From: Microbispora sp. ZYX-F-249
GTDB taxonomy: Bacteria > Actinomycetota > Actinomycetes > Streptosporangiales > Streptosporangiaceae
Length of the DNA: 64,000 bases
Assembly: GCF_039649665.1 (NCBI RefSeq)
Contig: NZ_JBDJAW010000003.1
Span: forward strand, 62,001-126,000
Direction: 5' to 3'
Shown here: piece after piece, positions 47,299 through 56,802 of the stretch
How the letters are laid out: each line of letters begins with the position of its first letter
How positions within the stretch are numbered: the first letter of the stretch is position 1
Position numbers and translations under genes: made by a program
The notes under the pieces: generated by a model
What the model saw: only the letters and a program-made list of their open reading frames with translations
The model's database searches: none
What the model was told of the DNA's origin: nothing

Positions 47299-48078
47299 AT
47301 GAACATCGTCGTCTGCGTGAAGCAGGTCCCCGACACGGCGACCGAGCGCAAGCTGAGGTCCGATGACAAGACGCTCGACCGCGACGCCGCCGACGGCGTC
47401 GTGAACGAGCTCGACGAGTACGCGGTCGAGGAGGCGCTGCGGCTCAAGGAGGCCCATGGAGGCGAGGTCACCGTCCTCAGCATGGGCCCCGCCAAGGCCA
47501 CCGAGACCATCCGCAAGGCCCTGGCGATGGGCGCCGACAAGGCGGTGCACCTGCACGACGACGCGCTGCACGGCTCGGACGCCCTCGGCACCTCCTACGC
47601 CATCTCCCAGGCCCTGAAGAAGATCGGCTACGACCTGGTCATCCTGGGTTCCGAGTCGACCGACGCCCGCACCGGCATGCTCGCCGCGATGCTGGCCGAG
47701 CGGCTCGGCGCCCCGCAGCTCACGCTCGCCGGCAAGGTCGAGGTCGAGGGCACCTCGATCCGGGTCGAGCGGATCACCGACTACGGCTACGACAAGGTCG
47801 AGGCGTCGCTGCCCGCCGTCGTGTCCGTGGTCGAGAAGATCAACGAGCCGCGCTACCCGTCGTTCAAGGGCATCATGGCGGCCAAGAAGAAGCCCGTCGA
47901 GACGCTCGGCGTCGCCGACGCGGAGATCGCGGCCGACCAGGTCGGCCTGGCGAACTCCTGGAGCGAGGTCGTCGAGTTCGCCGCCGCCCCGCCGCGTGCC
48001 GCGGGCACCGTGATCAAGGACGAGGGCGACGGCGGGGCCAAGGCCGCCGAGTTCCTCGCGTCGAAGAAGTTCATCTGA
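47299..48078 (+). CDS. etfB: Electron transfer flavoprotein beta subunit
   Basis: A 259-residue ETF beta chain. With EtfA it carries electrons from acyl-CoA dehydrogenases to the quinone pool. It opens with 'MNIVVCVKQVPDTATERKLR' and has 'ALAMGADKAVHL', 'GSESTDARTGMLAAMLAERL' and 'VEASLPAVVSVVEKINEPRY', the family signature. The length is typical of the FixA/EtfB group, and the C-terminal residues that clamp EtfA are present. GGGGAGG lies about 13 nt upstream of the ATG. It is first in the etfB-etfA operon, 8 bp before etfA. Confidence 0.95.
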   Translation: MNIVVCVKQVPDTATERKLRSDDKTLDRDAADGVVNELDEYAVEEALRLKEAHGGEVTVLSMGPAKATETIRKALAMGADKAVHLHDDALHGSDALGTSYAISQALKKIGYDLVILGSESTDARTGMLAAMLAERLGAPQLTLAGKVEVEGTSIRVERITDYGYDKVEASLPAVVSVVEKINEPRYPSFKGIMAAKKKPVETLGVADAEIAADQVGLANSWSEVVEFAAAPPRAAGTVIKDEGDGGAKAAEFLASKKFI

Positions 48079-48086
48079 GGGGCCCC

Positions 48087-49043
48087 GTGATGAGTGAGAT
48101 TCTGGTTCTCGTCGAGCACGTCGACGGTGACGTCAAGAAGGTCACCCTCGAACTGCTGACCCTGGCCCGGACGCTGGGCACGCCGGCCGCCGTATGGGCC
48201 GGCCCCGGCTACTCCGACGCCGCGAAGGCCAGGCTGGCCGAGTACGGCGCGGAGAAGATCTACGTGGCGGCGGCCGACGAGATCGGCGACTACGTGGCGG
48301 CGCCCAAGGCCGAGGTGCTGGCGCACCTGGTGGCACAGCGCTCCCCGGCCGCGGTCTTCGTCGCCGCGACCGGCGAGGGCAAGGAGATCGCCGGCCGCCT
48401 CGCGATCAAGACGGACTCCGGTGTGATCTCGGACGCGGTGGGCGTCGGCGAGGGCTTCGTCGCCGAGCAGTCCATCTTCGGCGGCGGCGTGAACGTCCGC
48501 AGCCGCGTGACCAAGGGCACGCCGATCATCACGGTCCGCCCGAACAGCACCGCCCCCGTCGCCGCCGCCGCGGCCGGCGCCGAGGAGAAGGTGGAGGTCG
48601 CGCTGTCGGACGCCGCCCGCGCGGCCAGGATCGTCGAGCGGGTCGTCCAGGAGAAGGGCGCCCGTCCCGAGCTCACCGAGGCCGCGATCGTGGTCTCCGG
48701 CGGCCGGGGCGTGGGTTCGGGCGAGAACTTCGCGATCATCGAGAAGCTCGCCGACGCGCTCGGCGCGGCCGTGGGCGCCTCGCGGGCCGCGACCGACGCC
48801 GGTTGGTACCCCCACCAGTTCCAGGTCGGGCAGACGGGCAAGACCGTGTCTCCGCAGCTCTACATCGCGGCAGGCATCTCCGGCGCCATCCAGCACCGGG
48901 CCGGCATGCAGACCTCCAAGACCATCGTCGTGATCAACAAGGACGCCGAGGCGCCCCTGTTCGAGATCGCCGACTTCGGTGTCGTGGGCGACCTGTTCCA
49001 GGTCGTGCCGCAGCTCACCGAGGAGATCGACAAGCGCAAGTGA
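48087..49043 (+). CDS. etfA: Electron transfer flavoprotein alpha subunit
   Basis: A 318-residue ETF alpha chain that binds the FAD. The C-terminal FAD domain has '[20 protein letters not shown]', '[22 protein letters not shown]' split over two strands, and '[20 protein letters not shown]', the standard signature. It partners EtfB for beta-oxidation or amino-acid dehydrogenases. The start is GTG 48087 or the next codon ATG 48090. It is followed by two hairpins (49051-49082, 49094-49128), so the operon ends here. Confidence 0.95.
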   Translation: MMSEILVLVEHVDGDVKKVTLELLTLARTLGTPAAVWAGPGYSDAAKARLAEYGAEKIYVAAADEIGDYVAAPKAEVLAHLVAQRSPAAVFVAATGEGKEIAGRLAIKTDSGVISDAVGVGEGFVAEQSIFGGGVNVRSRVTKGTPIITVRPNSTAPVAAAAAGAEEKVEVALSDAARAARIVERVVQEKGARPELTEAAIVVSGGRGVGSGENFAIIEKLADALGAAVGASRAATDAGWYPHQFQVGQTGKTVSPQLYIAAGISGAIQHRAGMQTSKTIVVINKDAEAPLFEIADFGVVGDLFQVVPQLTEEIDKRK

Positions 49044-49050
49044 CACGTCC

Positions 49051-49128
49051 GGCCCGTGCCATGGGTCCACACGGCACGGGCCGCAGGCTCGTCGTCGGCG
49101 CCCGCCGGATCACCCGGCGGGCGCCGAC
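49051..49128 (+). terminator. Two tandem terminator hairpins after etfA
   Basis: Hairpin one: GGCCCGTGCC (49051-49060) with GGCACGGGCC (49073-49082). Hairpin two: a perfect 15-bp stem (49094-49108 / 49114-49128) with a 5-nt loop. Both are perfect and lie between etfA and the convergent MFS gene, so they can serve both directions. Confidence 0.75.
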
Positions 49129-49226
49129 GCGTCTCGTTCGCTCCCGGCCGGTGAAAGAGCCGGGGAGCCAGGCCGCCGCCGACCCCGGCGGTCCCCGGCG
49201 GGCCAGGCCTGAGCACCGCCCACGCG

Positions 49227-50438
49227 TCAGGCGGCCGCGCGGAGGTGAACCTCCTCGTCTCCCGGCCGGACCGGCAGCGGGACGATCTCCGTACGGGACG
49301 CGGGCAGCAGCCGTGCGGCCACGGCGATGACGACGCCGAGGACGACGGCCACGCCCATCGCGGCCCGCAGCGACGCCGCGCTGGACAGGAAACCGATGAC
49401 CACGGGACCGAGCAGCAGGCCCGCGTAGCCCATGGCGCTCGCCTGCGCGATCGCCGGGCCGGGCTCGGGCGTCGCGGTTCCCGCCAGCGACAGCGCCATC
49501 GGCGAGATGGTCGCCACCGACAGCCCGATGAAGAACAGCCCGGCCACGGCCGCCACGGTCACCGGCGCGGCGATGACCACGAGGAACGTGAACGCGGTGG
49601 CGGCGCCCGAGAACATGACCAGCCCGCGGGCGCCGTAGCGGCCGCGCAGCCGGTCGCCGGCCAGCCGGGCGAGCAGCATGCCCGCCTCGAACACCGGGTA
49701 GCCGAGCGCGGCGACCGCCTCGGAGGCGTGCAGCGTGCCGATCAGGTACAGGCCGTTCCAGTCGGCGACCACGCCCTCGACCATGAACGCGGCGAAGGTG
49801 ATCGCACCGAGCAGGTAGACGACCCCGGGCAGCCTGCGCCGGGGGCGGGCGGACGATGCGGCGCCGGCCGTCCGCTGCGCGGCGTCGGGCAGGTGCATGC
49901 GGCTGAGGGCCAGCGCGGCGGGCACCGACACCAGGGCGACGACCAGGATGTGGGCGGTGAGGGACAGCCCCGAAGCGATGGCCGCCGTGCCGAGCAGGCC
50001 CGCCGAGATCGCGCCGACGCACCATCCCGCGTGCATGCCGCTCATGACCGGCCGGCCGTACGCGCGCTCGACGGCCGAGCCCTGGGCGTTCATGCCGACG
50101 TCGACCGCGCCGAAGGCCATGCCGAACAACGCGGCGGCCACGGCCAGCACGGGGAAGGACGGCGCGAACGCGACGAGGACCAGTGACGCCGCGCACAGAG
50201 GGGCGGCCGCGCGCAGGACGCCGCGGCTGCCGAACCTGGCCAGGACGACGCGCATGAGCTGCATGGTGAGCAGCGCGCCGAGCCCCCAGCTGAGCAGGGT
50301 GAGCCCGACCGACGACTCCGGCAGGCGGAGCCGGTCGGCCAGCGCCGGGAGGCGCACGGTGAAGGTTCCACACATCAGGCCGGCCAGGACGAAGGTGAGG
50401 ACTGCCCCGTGACGGGCCTTCCTCAAAGCGCGGGTCAT
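49227..50438 (-). CDS. MFS transporter (FucP/YbjJ-like)
   Basis: A 403-residue major facilitator with about 12 hydrophobic segments. It resembles the YbjJ/inner-membrane-protein subgroup: '[20 protein letters not shown]' and '[19 protein letters not shown]' are characteristic. The substrate is unknown. The start ATG 50438 is chosen because GGAAAGGAAG lies just upstream; an in-frame start at 50498 would add an unrelated tail. It lies 138 bp downstream of the tetR-like gene on the same strand, which suggests efflux under TetR control. Confidence 0.82.
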   Translation of the reverse strand: MTRALRKARHGAVLTFVLAGLMCGTFTVRLPALADRLRLPESSVGLTLLSWGLGALLTMQLMRVVLARFGSRGVLRAAAPLCAASLVLVAFAPSFPVLAVAAALFGMAFGAVDVGMNAQGSAVERAYGRPVMSGMHAGWCVGAISAGLLGTAAIASGLSLTAHILVVALVSVPAALALSRMHLPDAAQRTAGAASSARPRRRLPGVVYLLGAITFAAFMVEGVVADWNGLYLIGTLHASEAVAALGYPVFEAGMLLARLAGDRLRGRYGARGLVMFSGAATAFTFLVVIAAPVTVAAVAGLFFIGLSVATISPMALSLAGTATPEPGPAIAQASAMGYAGLLLGPVVIGFLSSAASLRAAMGVAVVLGVVIAVAARLLPASRTEIVPLPVRPGDEEVHLRAAA

Positions 50439-50576
50439 CACAGCTTCCTTTCCAGGTGTGTCAAGTGGGTTTCCGAGCCCGGATTTACGGGCAGACACCA
50501 GCAGGTCGCCCTTTCACGGCAAGGCCGGAAGGAAGGGCGACCACCAAGTGGGTGCTCAGGGGTTACAAGAGGCGCG

Positions 50577-51068
50577 CTACAACAGGGCGAGCAGCCTGGC
50601 GCGGATGGCGGCGTAGTCGATGATCGCCGCACAGTGGGTGGCGACCTCCCAGACGCCCTCACAGGCCAGCCGTACGACCTGGGACGCCAGGGGGTCGGGC
50701 TCGTCGTCCAGGCCGTCCCGCATCCAGCGGGCCATCGCCCCGCGCAGCGGCGCGAGCAGTTCGGGATCGCCGGCCGCGCCCGTGACCACGGCCCATCGTC
50801 GCAGCCGGCCGGTCTCCACGGCCTCGAACGTCGCGGCGAGGTACGCCCGGGTGTAGGTGCTCTCCGACTGCGCCTCGATCAGCGCGTCGAAGTCGGCGAT
50901 CAGGCGCTCGATCATCCCTTTGACGAGCGCTTCCTTGCTGGCGAAGTGGTAGAGGAGGCCGCCCTTGCTGACACCGGCGCGCTCGGCCACCGCCGCCAGG
51001 GTCAGGGCCTGGGCGCCCTGGTCCTGGAGCAGGCCCTCGGCCGCGTCCAGCAGTTCGTCCCTCCTCAT
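50577..51068 (-). CDS. TetR-family transcriptional regulator
   Basis: A 163-residue regulator with an N-terminal helix-turn-helix ('[20 protein letters not shown]', about 22-41) and a compact ligand domain (TetR_C-like, with '[20 protein letters not shown]'). The ATG at 51068 begins at the helix 1 region and has TACAGT 7 nt upstream (leaderless). A perfect palindrome overlaps this promoter and is probably its own operator. The MFS gene follows on the same strand, so the typical picture is a repressor of an exporter. The inducer is unknown. Confidence 0.9.
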   Translation of the reverse strand: MRRDELLDAAEGLLQDQGAQALTLAAVAERAGVSKGGLLYHFASKEALVKGMIERLIADFDALIEAQSESTYTRAYLAATFEAVETGRLRRWAVVTGAAGDPELLAPLRGAMARWMRDGLDDEPDPLASQVVRLACEGVWEVATHCAAIIDYAAIRARLLALL

Positions 51069-51075
51069 GCCGTCT

Positions 51076-51094
51076 ACTGTACCGTCTGGACGGT
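51076..51094 (-). promoter_or_regulatory. tetR promoter and autoregulatory operator
   Basis: ACCGTC-TG-GACGGT (51081-51094) is a perfect 14-bp palindrome occupying the -10/-35 spacer. The -10 itself is TACAGT (complement of 51076-51081), 7 nt from the ATG. A TetR dimer bound there would block the promoter; a short distance also separates it from the divergent cysteine desulfurase start. Confidence 0.7.
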
Positions 51095-51171
51095 TCAGTC
51101 GCGACACGTTATCGGTGTCCTCCGTCACCCCGGATACGCTTGGTGGGCTGAATACGTGTCAGGGAGGGGTC

Positions 51172-52326
51172 ATGGGAGCTGCGTATCTGGACCATGCCTC
51201 GACCACGCCGATGCTGCCCGAGGCGATCCAGGCGATGACGGCCCAGCTCGGGGAGGTCGGCAACCCCTCGTCCCTGCACGCGGCCGGCCGCCGCGCCCGG
51301 CGGGTCGTCGAGGAGTCGCGCGAGACCATCGCCTGCGCGCTCGGCGCCCGCCCGAGCGAGGTCGTGTTCACGGCCGGTGGCACCGAGGCCGACAACCTCG
51401 CCATCAAGGGCCTCTACTGGGCGAGGAAGCGGCCCAGGATCCTGATCAGCTCGGTCGAGCACCACGCCGCCCTCGATCCCGCCCACTGGCTCGGCGACCA
51501 CCACGGCGCCCGCGTGGAGCTGCTGGAGGTCGACGAGCAGGGCCGGGTGCATCCGGAGACGCTGCGCGAGGCCATCGCCCGCGACCCGGACGACGTGGCG
51601 CTCGTGAGCGTCATGTGGGCCAACAACGAGGTGGGCACCGTGCAGCCGGTGCGCGTGCTGGCCGCCATCGCGCACGAGTACGGCATCCCCTTCCACACCG
51701 ACGCCGTGCAGGCGGTGGGCCAGCTTCCGGTCTCGTTCGCCGAGTCCGGCGTGGACGCCATGACCGTCTCCGGCCACAAGGTCGGCGGTCCGGTGGGCGT
51801 GGGGGCGCTGCTGCTGGCCCGCGGCGTCGATCCGGTTCCGGTCCTGCACGGAGGCGGGCAGGAACGTGACATCCGCTCCGGCACTCTCGACGCGCCGGCC
51901 ATCGCCGGGTTCGCGGCGGCGGTCGAGACGGCCGTCGCGCGGCAGCCCGCCACGGCCGAGCGGCTGTCGGCGCTCCGCGACGACCTGATCGAGCGCGTAC
52001 GGCGGGCCGTGCCCGACGTGGTGCTGAACGGCGACCCGGTGAACCGGCTGCCGGGCAACGCCCACTTCTCGTTCCCCGGCTGTGAGGGGGACGCCCTGCT
52101 CATGCTCCTCGACGCCAAGGGCGTGGAGTGCTCCACCGGATCGGCCTGCTCCGCCGGGGTGGCCCAGCCGTCCCACGTGCTGCTGGCCATGGGCCAGGAC
52201 GGCGTGCGGGCTCGTGGCTCGCTGCGCTTCTCCCTCGGGCACACGTCCGTGGAGGAGGACGTCGACCGGGTCGCGGACGTCATCGGGCACGTCGTCGAGC
52301 GCGCCCGGCGTGCCGGCCTGTCCTGA
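51172..52326 (+). CDS. Cysteine desulfurase (NifS/IscS family)
   Basis: A 384-residue pyridoxal-phosphate enzyme that moves sulfur from cysteine to acceptor proteins. It has '[19 protein letters not shown]' at the start, the cofactor Lys in '[17 protein letters not shown]' and the persulfide Cys in '[12 protein letters not shown]', the class I arrangement. The product would be MnmA (encoded at 55063) and probably Fe-S assembly. The start ATG is supported by AGGGAGGGG 4 nt upstream; the frame is open earlier. In many actinobacteria this gene directly precedes mnmA; here three minus-strand genes lie between them. Confidence 0.93.
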   Translation: MGAAYLDHASTTPMLPEAIQAMTAQLGEVGNPSSLHAAGRRARRVVEESRETIACALGARPSEVVFTAGGTEADNLAIKGLYWARKRPRILISSVEHHAALDPAHWLGDHHGARVELLEVDEQGRVHPETLREAIARDPDDVALVSVMWANNEVGTVQPVRVLAAIAHEYGIPFHTDAVQAVGQLPVSFAESGVDAMTVSGHKVGGPVGVGALLLARGVDPVPVLHGGGQERDIRSGTLDAPAIAGFAAAVETAVARQPATAERLSALRDDLIERVRRAVPDVVLNGDPVNRLPGNAHFSFPGCEGDALLMLLDAKGVECSTGSACSAGVAQPSHVLLAMGQDGVRARGSLRFSLGHTSVEEDVDRVADVIGHVVERARRAGLS

Positions 52327-52334
52327 CCCGCCCA

Positions 52335-52889
52335 CTACGCCGCAGGCCTACCGGGCCGGGCCGTACGGCGCAGCAGCGCCCGCTGCAGGCGCAGGACCGC
52401 CCGGACACGCCGCGACGAGCGCAGCCGCCCCAGGCGGGCTTGGAGCCGGTCGCCCAGCTCGGCGAGCAGTTCCTCGTCGGCGAAGCGCTCGATCTCCGGG
52501 AACATCTGCCGCTCCTCGTCCAGATGGGCGTGCGACTCCAGCACGTCGTGCAGCACGTCCAGTTCCCGGTCGAACCGCCCGGTCCGCGGGTCGGCGCGCA
52601 CCAGCGCCGCGAGCTGGTCGCTGAGCTGGCGGTGCTCGGACCAGGCCGCGGCGAGGGCCGGGGTGACGTCGCGCAGGGCGGGATAGAAGATTCCCTCCTC
52701 GATCCGTTCGTGCATCCACAGCTCGTCGAACAGTTCGCCGGTGAGCGCGCGCCGCCGTCCCGGCTGGGAACGCGGCGTCTCCCGCAGGTGCCGTATGAGC
52801 GCCCGCAACACCTCGTGGTGCTCCACGAGCACCCGCGTCGCCGTCTTCCGTCCCTGTCCGGCCGGCGCTCTCGGGGCTTCCGTGAGCAC
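52335..52889 (-). CDS. Hemerythrin HHE-domain protein
   Basis: A 184-residue protein with the HHE cation-binding helical bundle: 'VLVEHHEVLRALIRHL' (first His pair), 'DELWMHERIEEGIFYPAL', 'SEHRQLSDQLAAL' and 'ESHAHLDEERQMFPEI', which give the five to six His/Glu ligands for a diiron site. Such proteins bind oxygen or NO or store iron. The C-terminus is basic (Arg-rich). GTG 52889 is chosen because AGGAGGAGG lies 6 nt upstream; an upstream GTG at 52907 would overlap the Rieske gene. It is the second gene of a two-gene unit with the Rieske protein. Confidence 0.88.
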   Translation of the reverse strand: MLTEAPRAPAGQGRKTATRVLVEHHEVLRALIRHLRETPRSQPGRRRALTGELFDELWMHERIEEGIFYPALRDVTPALAAAWSEHRQLSDQLAALVRADPRTGRFDRELDVLHDVLESHAHLDEERQMFPEIERFADEELLAELGDRLQARLGRLRSSRRVRAVLRLQRALLRRTARPGRPAA

Positions 52890-52903
52890 CTGCGACCTCC
52901 TCC

Positions 52904-53824
52904 TCACGGCTGCACCTCCTGCTGGTGGACCAGTGCGCTCCCGGGAGGCGCGGTGGCGACGGCAGGCGCCCTGCGCACCTCGATCCACCCGTCGCGCACG
53001 CGGGTCTGGAAGCACGGCGCGGGCGCGGTGGCGGGGCCGTTCAGGCTCTGCCCGCCGGAGAGGTCGAACCGGGAGCCGTGCCAGGGGCAGGTGAGGGAGC
53101 CGTCCCTGAGCCAGCCCTGGGACAGCGGGCCGCCCAGATGCGGGCAGGCGTTCTCCAGTGCGTGGATGCGGCCCTCCGCGCGGACCAGGACGACCTCCAC
53201 GGCCCCGGCCCGCGCCCGGTGCGGGCTCCTGTCGGGCAGGTCGCGCTCGGCCATCACCCGGGTGAAGTGGCGGGGTTCGAGCCTCTCGTCCGTATGGTCG
53301 ACCCCGATCCGATGGCGGTAGACCAGCGTGCCGCCCAGGAAGGCGCTCGTCATGATCACGGGGTAGCCGAGCAGGGCGGCGAGCAGCCCGCGCAGATGGT
53401 GTCCCCGGCCCCGCTGCCACCACGACACCCCGTACAGGCCGAGGGCGAGCGTGTTGAGCGTGCCGTGGACCAGACCGACGCGCCGCGCGTCGTCATGCGT
53501 GTGCTGCCAGTCGTGCAGGCCGGTCACCGCGGCGGCCAGCGCTCCGGCGATGCCGACTCCCACGGCCGTGCGCGCCGCCCGCTTCTGCCCGGTGAGGTCG
53601 AGGACCAGCGCCGTCGTCCAGCAGCCGATGGGGAGGTCGGTGAACACCGGATGGAGGGGGTGCCCCAGCCAGACGCCGTGCAGGACGCCGCGGGCGCGCC
53701 CCCCGGTGACCCCGAGGAGGTTCTCCGTGAACGCGAGGCCCTGTTCGAGCCGGTGACCCGGCCGGTCGAGGCGGCCGTCACCCTCGATCGCGTTCGGCAG
53801 CCGGTCCAGTGCGCGCTGAGCCAT
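52904..53824 (-). CDS. DUF2231-Rieske fusion protein
   Basis: A 306-residue protein that joins an N-terminal DUF2231 membrane domain (about four hydrophobic segments, with 'GHPLHPVFTDLPIGCWTTAL', about 50-190) to a C-terminal Rieske [2Fe-2S] domain with ligands in 'ACPHLGG' and 'CPWHGSRFDLSGG'. The Rieske part ('HALENACPHLGGPLSQGWL') resembles a soluble ferredoxin-type Rieske. DUF2231 has conserved His residues and may bind haem. Function is unknown; with the downstream hemerythrin it suggests an oxygen- or NO-related redox unit at the membrane. The ATG at 53824 is used rather than the upstream in-frame GTG. Confidence 0.85.
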   Translation of the reverse strand: MAQRALDRLPNAIEGDGRLDRPGHRLEQGLAFTENLLGVTGGRARGVLHGVWLGHPLHPVFTDLPIGCWTTALVLDLTGQKRAARTAVGVGIAGALAAAVTGLHDWQHTHDDARRVGLVHGTLNTLALGLYGVSWWQRGRGHHLRGLLAALLGYPVIMTSAFLGGTLVYRHRIGVDHTDERLEPRHFTRVMAERDLPDRSPHRARAGAVEVVLVRAEGRIHALENACPHLGGPLSQGWLRDGSLTCPWHGSRFDLSGGQSLNGPATAPAPCFQTRVRDGWIEVRRAPAVATAPPGSALVHQQEVQP

Positions 53825-53942
53825 GTCCGAACCCCAATCCGGCCCGCGGCCTGCGGGAACGGGTGGAACGCGGGCGCACGCCCGCACGGTGCTCTTGCGA
53901 CGTGCCCGCTCCGTATGCGGTGAAACGCGCCGAATATCCGGT

Positions 53943-54986
53943 TCAGGTCAGGAAGGGGGCCACCGCGCTCCAGGAGGGGTCCTCGGCCACGTCGACGCGG
54001 GCGGGCCCCTCCTTCCACTCGGCGGCGATCTCCTCGACCATGGGCGCGACGGCCGCCGCGGGATCGGCGTACACGTGCAGCACCCGGCTCCGGTCGGCGC
54101 TCATGTGGGCGGCCAGCACGGCCGAGCCGCCGGCCTCGGCCAGCCTGAGGGTCAGCCGGTCCTCGAACTCACGCAGCGCGTCCAGGGAGGCCCCCACGGG
54201 CAGTCCGTCGCCCTCGGCCTCCCGGTATGGCAGCGTGACCGCGATGTGCTGGTCGAACAGGGGGAAGTCCACGGGCCTGAGGGGGTACCGGGCGGTGGCG
54301 GTCAGCCGGCCGCCGGTCGCGGTGTGGCCTTCGAGGATCGCCCACCGCTCCTCCTTGAAACCCTCCGCCACGTCGGCGACGACGGCGGGCAGGTGGATCG
54401 CGGGAAGGGCGTCGATCGGCTCGAACTCCGCGGCCACGATCTCGCCGACCCACCGGGCCACCTCGTCCTCGCCCAGCAGCCAGTCGAGCGCGAGGAAGGT
54501 CGCCTCCATGCGGGTGTCGTCGTCGACGTCCGGGAAGATCGGGTGGAAGGCGGTGACGTCGACACGGGGGGTGCCGGGCGGCACGCGCAGCGCCACCACC
54601 AGCCGGTCGAGCCCGAACTCCCGCCCGCCGACGTCGACCGTCAGGTCCGCGGCCTGCGGATTCGCCTGCCGCGACGGATAGAACTCCCACATCGCGTCCG
54701 ACGGCGGCGCGGCCAGGGCCCACCGGTGGGCGAGCGGCCGCAGCTCGGGGTCGTTCGACGCGCTGACCACCAGGGCGTGCACGGCCATGCGGCCGGGAGC
54801 GATCTCCCAGACGAGGGACGGATGGAGTGCGGTGACGGCGGGGCCGATCAGCTCGGCCAGGGCCTGCGGGTCCTCCGCCTCGACGTGCGCGTCGATCTGG
54901 GGACGGGCCTGGTCCCACCAGGTCCAGAACGCCGCGATGGCCTCGGCGGGGTCGGTGGACTCGCTCTTGCGCCCGAACAGTCGCAT
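53943..54986 (-). CDS. DUF695-like protein
   Basis: A 347-residue cytoplasmic protein. It resembles the DUF695 family ('MWEFYPSRQANPQAADLTVD' is the characteristic block). The first 100 residues include 'EAIAAFWTWWDQARPQIDAH', and the C-terminal third ends in 'HVYADPAAAVAPMVEEIA'. No catalytic motif is recognised, and no signal or membrane segment. The ATG at 54986 is the best start. It is a single gene, divergent from mnmA (76 bp between starts), and its role is unknown. Confidence 0.7.
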   Translation of the reverse strand: MRLFGRKSESTDPAEAIAAFWTWWDQARPQIDAHVEAEDPQALAELIGPAVTALHPSLVWEIAPGRMAVHALVVSASNDPELRPLAHRWALAAPPSDAMWEFYPSRQANPQAADLTVDVGGREFGLDRLVVALRVPPGTPRVDVTAFHPIFPDVDDDTRMEATFLALDWLLGEDEVARWVGEIVAAEFEPIDALPAIHLPAVVADVAEGFKEERWAILEGHTATGGRLTATARYPLRPVDFPLFDQHIAVTLPYREAEGDGLPVGASLDALREFEDRLTLRLAEAGGSAVLAAHMSADRSRVLHVYADPAAAVAPMVEEIAAEWKEGPARVDVAEDPSWSAVAPFLT

Positions 54987-55047
54987 GACCCCGCATCCTC
55001 CCAGCCCGCCCGCCCCGATGCCAACGCGGGCGCGCTCCCGCGGGGGG

Positions 55048-55053
55048 TAACCT
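55048..55053 (+). promoter_or_regulatory. -10 element for mnmA
   Basis: TAACCT ends 9 nt before the mnmA ATG (55063); the gap has no Shine-Dalgarno, so a leaderless or two-nucleotide-leader transcript is expected. Confidence 0.4.
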
Positions 55054-55062
55054 CGATGTGTT

Positions 55063-56148
55063 ATGGGTCCCACAGGAAAGCTCCGCGTCCTCGCCGCCAT
55101 GTCGGGCGGGGTCGACTCCGCGGTGGCCGCCGCCCGGATCGCCGAGGCGGGGCACGACGTGACCGGCGTCCATCTGGCGCTGTCGTCCAACCCGCAGTCC
55201 TACCGCACCGGCGCGCGCGGGTGCTGCACGCTGGAGGACGCCCGCGACGCCCGCCGGGCCGCCGACGTCATCGGCATCCCCTTCTACGTGTGGGACATGG
55301 CCGAACGGTTCCACCGCGACGTGGTCGAGGACTTCGTCAGCGAGTACGCCGCCGGGCGCACGCCCAACCCCTGCCTGCGGTGCAACGAGAAGATCAAGTT
55401 CGAGGCGGTGCTCGACAAGGCGCTCGCGCTCGGCTTCGACGCCGTCGCCACCGGCCATCACGCGCGGCTGGTTGACGGTGTGCTCCGGCGCAGCGTCGAC
55501 GAGGCCAAGGACCAGTCGTACGTGCTGGGGGTGCTCACCCGCGAGCAGCTCGCGCACGCGATCTTCCCGCTCGGCGACTCGACCAAGGCGCAGGTGCGCG
55601 AGGAGGCCGCGCGGCGCGGGCTGACCGTCGCCGACAAGCCCGACAGCCACGACATCTGCTTCATCGCCGACGGCGACACCCGGGCGTTCCTCGCCGAGCG
55701 CCTCGGCGCGTCGGAGGGGCCGATCGTCGACGCGCTCACCGGCCGGGTGGTCGGCAGCCACCAGGGGGCGTACGGCTTCACGGTCGGGCAGCGCAAGGGC
55801 CTGCACATCGACCGGCCGGCCGCCGACGGCAGGCCGCGCTACGTGCTGTCGATCGAGCCGGTGTCCAACACGGTCACGGTCGGGCCGCGCTCCTCCCTGG
55901 AGGTGACCTCCATCGCGGCGGAGCGGCCGGTGTGGAACGGGCCGCTGCCGGAGCCGTACGAGCCGATCACCTGCACCGTGCAGCTGCGGGCGCACGGCGA
56001 GGTGTACGGCTGCCGCGCCCAGGTGTCCGGCGGTGAGCTGCACATCCAGCTCGACCGCCCGGCGACCGGCGTCGCGGCGGGCCAGGGCGCCGTCCTGTAC
56101 GACGGTGACGTCGTCATCGGCTCCGCCACGATCGCCTCGGCCGTCTGA
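55063..56148 (+). CDS. mnmA: tRNA-specific 2-thiouridylase
   Basis: A 361-residue enzyme that thiolates U34 of glutamate, glutamine and lysine tRNAs. The PP-loop '[16 protein letters not shown]' activates uridine with ATP. The two catalytic cysteines are in '[12 protein letters not shown]' and '[12 protein letters not shown]', and 'GHHARL' and '[10 protein letters not shown]' are family-specific. The length is typical. Sulfur would come from the cysteine desulfurase 3 kb upstream. mnmA, a metE-like gene and ligA form a neighbourhood common in actinobacteria; here an MBL gene is inserted on the other strand. Confidence 0.95.
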   Translation: MGPTGKLRVLAAMSGGVDSAVAAARIAEAGHDVTGVHLALSSNPQSYRTGARGCCTLEDARDARRAADVIGIPFYVWDMAERFHRDVVEDFVSEYAAGRTPNPCLRCNEKIKFEAVLDKALALGFDAVATGHHARLVDGVLRRSVDEAKDQSYVLGVLTREQLAHAIFPLGDSTKAQVREEAARRGLTVADKPDSHDICFIADGDTRAFLAERLGASEGPIVDALTGRVVGSHQGAYGFTVGQRKGLHIDRPAADGRPRYVLSIEPVSNTVTVGPRSSLEVTSIAAERPVWNGPLPEPYEPITCTVQLRAHGEVYGCRAQVSGGELHIQLDRPATGVAAGQGAVLYDGDVVIGSATIASAV

Positions 56149-56150
56149 GC

Positions 56151-56783
56151 TCAGGAGATCTCGACGGACTCCCCGACCGGGACGCGGCGGAAGTCGGCCT
56201 TCTGCTTGTCCGCCTCCATGCCGAGCCAGTTGTCGATCAGCTTCGAGCCGATCTCGTTCACGAGCCCGTCGTGGGTGGAGTACGCCCGCGCGGGCCGGAC
56301 GTAGCGCAGGTAGAGGATGGTGTCGGCCGCCCTCAGCCACGGCGCGTTGGTCGGCACGAGCAGCGTGGGGACCTCGGCGCCCGGCGGCGTGAGGGCGTCA
56401 CCGGGATAGAACACCTCGTCGTCCACGAAGAAGCCGACGTTCTGCACCGGCAGGACGTCGGGGAGGTTGTGCGCGTGCCACTCGCCGACCGCGCGCACGT
56501 GGAACCCCGCCGTGTCGAAGGCGTCCCCCTGGGTGACGACCCGCACCTTCGCCGGGACCTGGCCGAGCTGGTCGGCGACGGCCTGGCAGGTGTACACCTC
56601 CAGGTCCGGGCTCGCGTCCTTGAACAGATTCACGTCCACGTGGTCGAAGTGCTCATGCGTGATCAGCACGGCGTCCGCGCCGTCGAGAAGCCCCTCGCCG
56701 CTGAACGCGCCGGGATCGATGACGAGGGTCCGCCCGTCCTTCTCCAGCCGCCAGCAGGCGTGACCGAGTTTGGTGAGTTTCAT
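56151..56783 (-). CDS. MBL-fold metal-dependent hydrolase (UlaG/YycJ-like)
   Basis: A 210-residue metallo-beta-lactamase-fold hydrolase. The metal site is 'ITHEHFDHVDVN' (HxHxDH). 'VIDPGAFSGEGLLDGADAVL' and 'YPGDALTPPG' supply the other ligands. The opening 'MKLTKLGHACWRLEKDGRTL' is typical of the L-ascorbate-6-phosphate lactonase-like subgroup, but the substrate is unknown. The ATG at 56783 has TAGCTT (complement of 56791-56796) 7 nt upstream and is leaderless. It is divergent from the metE-like gene, with the -10 elements overlapping. Confidence 0.88.
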   Translation of the reverse strand: MKLTKLGHACWRLEKDGRTLVIDPGAFSGEGLLDGADAVLITHEHFDHVDVNLFKDASPDLEVYTCQAVADQLGQVPAKVRVVTQGDAFDTAGFHVRAVGEWHAHNLPDVLPVQNVGFFVDDEVFYPGDALTPPGAEVPTLLVPTNAPWLRAADTILYLRYVRPARAYSTHDGLVNEIGSKLIDNWLGMEADKQKADFRRVPVGESVEIS

Positions 56784-56789
56784 AATCCC

Positions 56790-56796
56790 TAAGCTA
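56790..56796. promoter_or_regulatory. Overlapping divergent -10 elements
   Basis: TAAGCT (56790-56795, plus strand) is exactly 7 nt before the GTG at 56803. On the minus strand TAGCTT (complement of 56791-56796) is exactly 7 nt before the ATG at 56783. The two hexamers share five base pairs, so only one of the two promoters can be occupied at a time. Confidence 0.65.
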
Positions 56797-56802
56797 GTGA
56801 CC

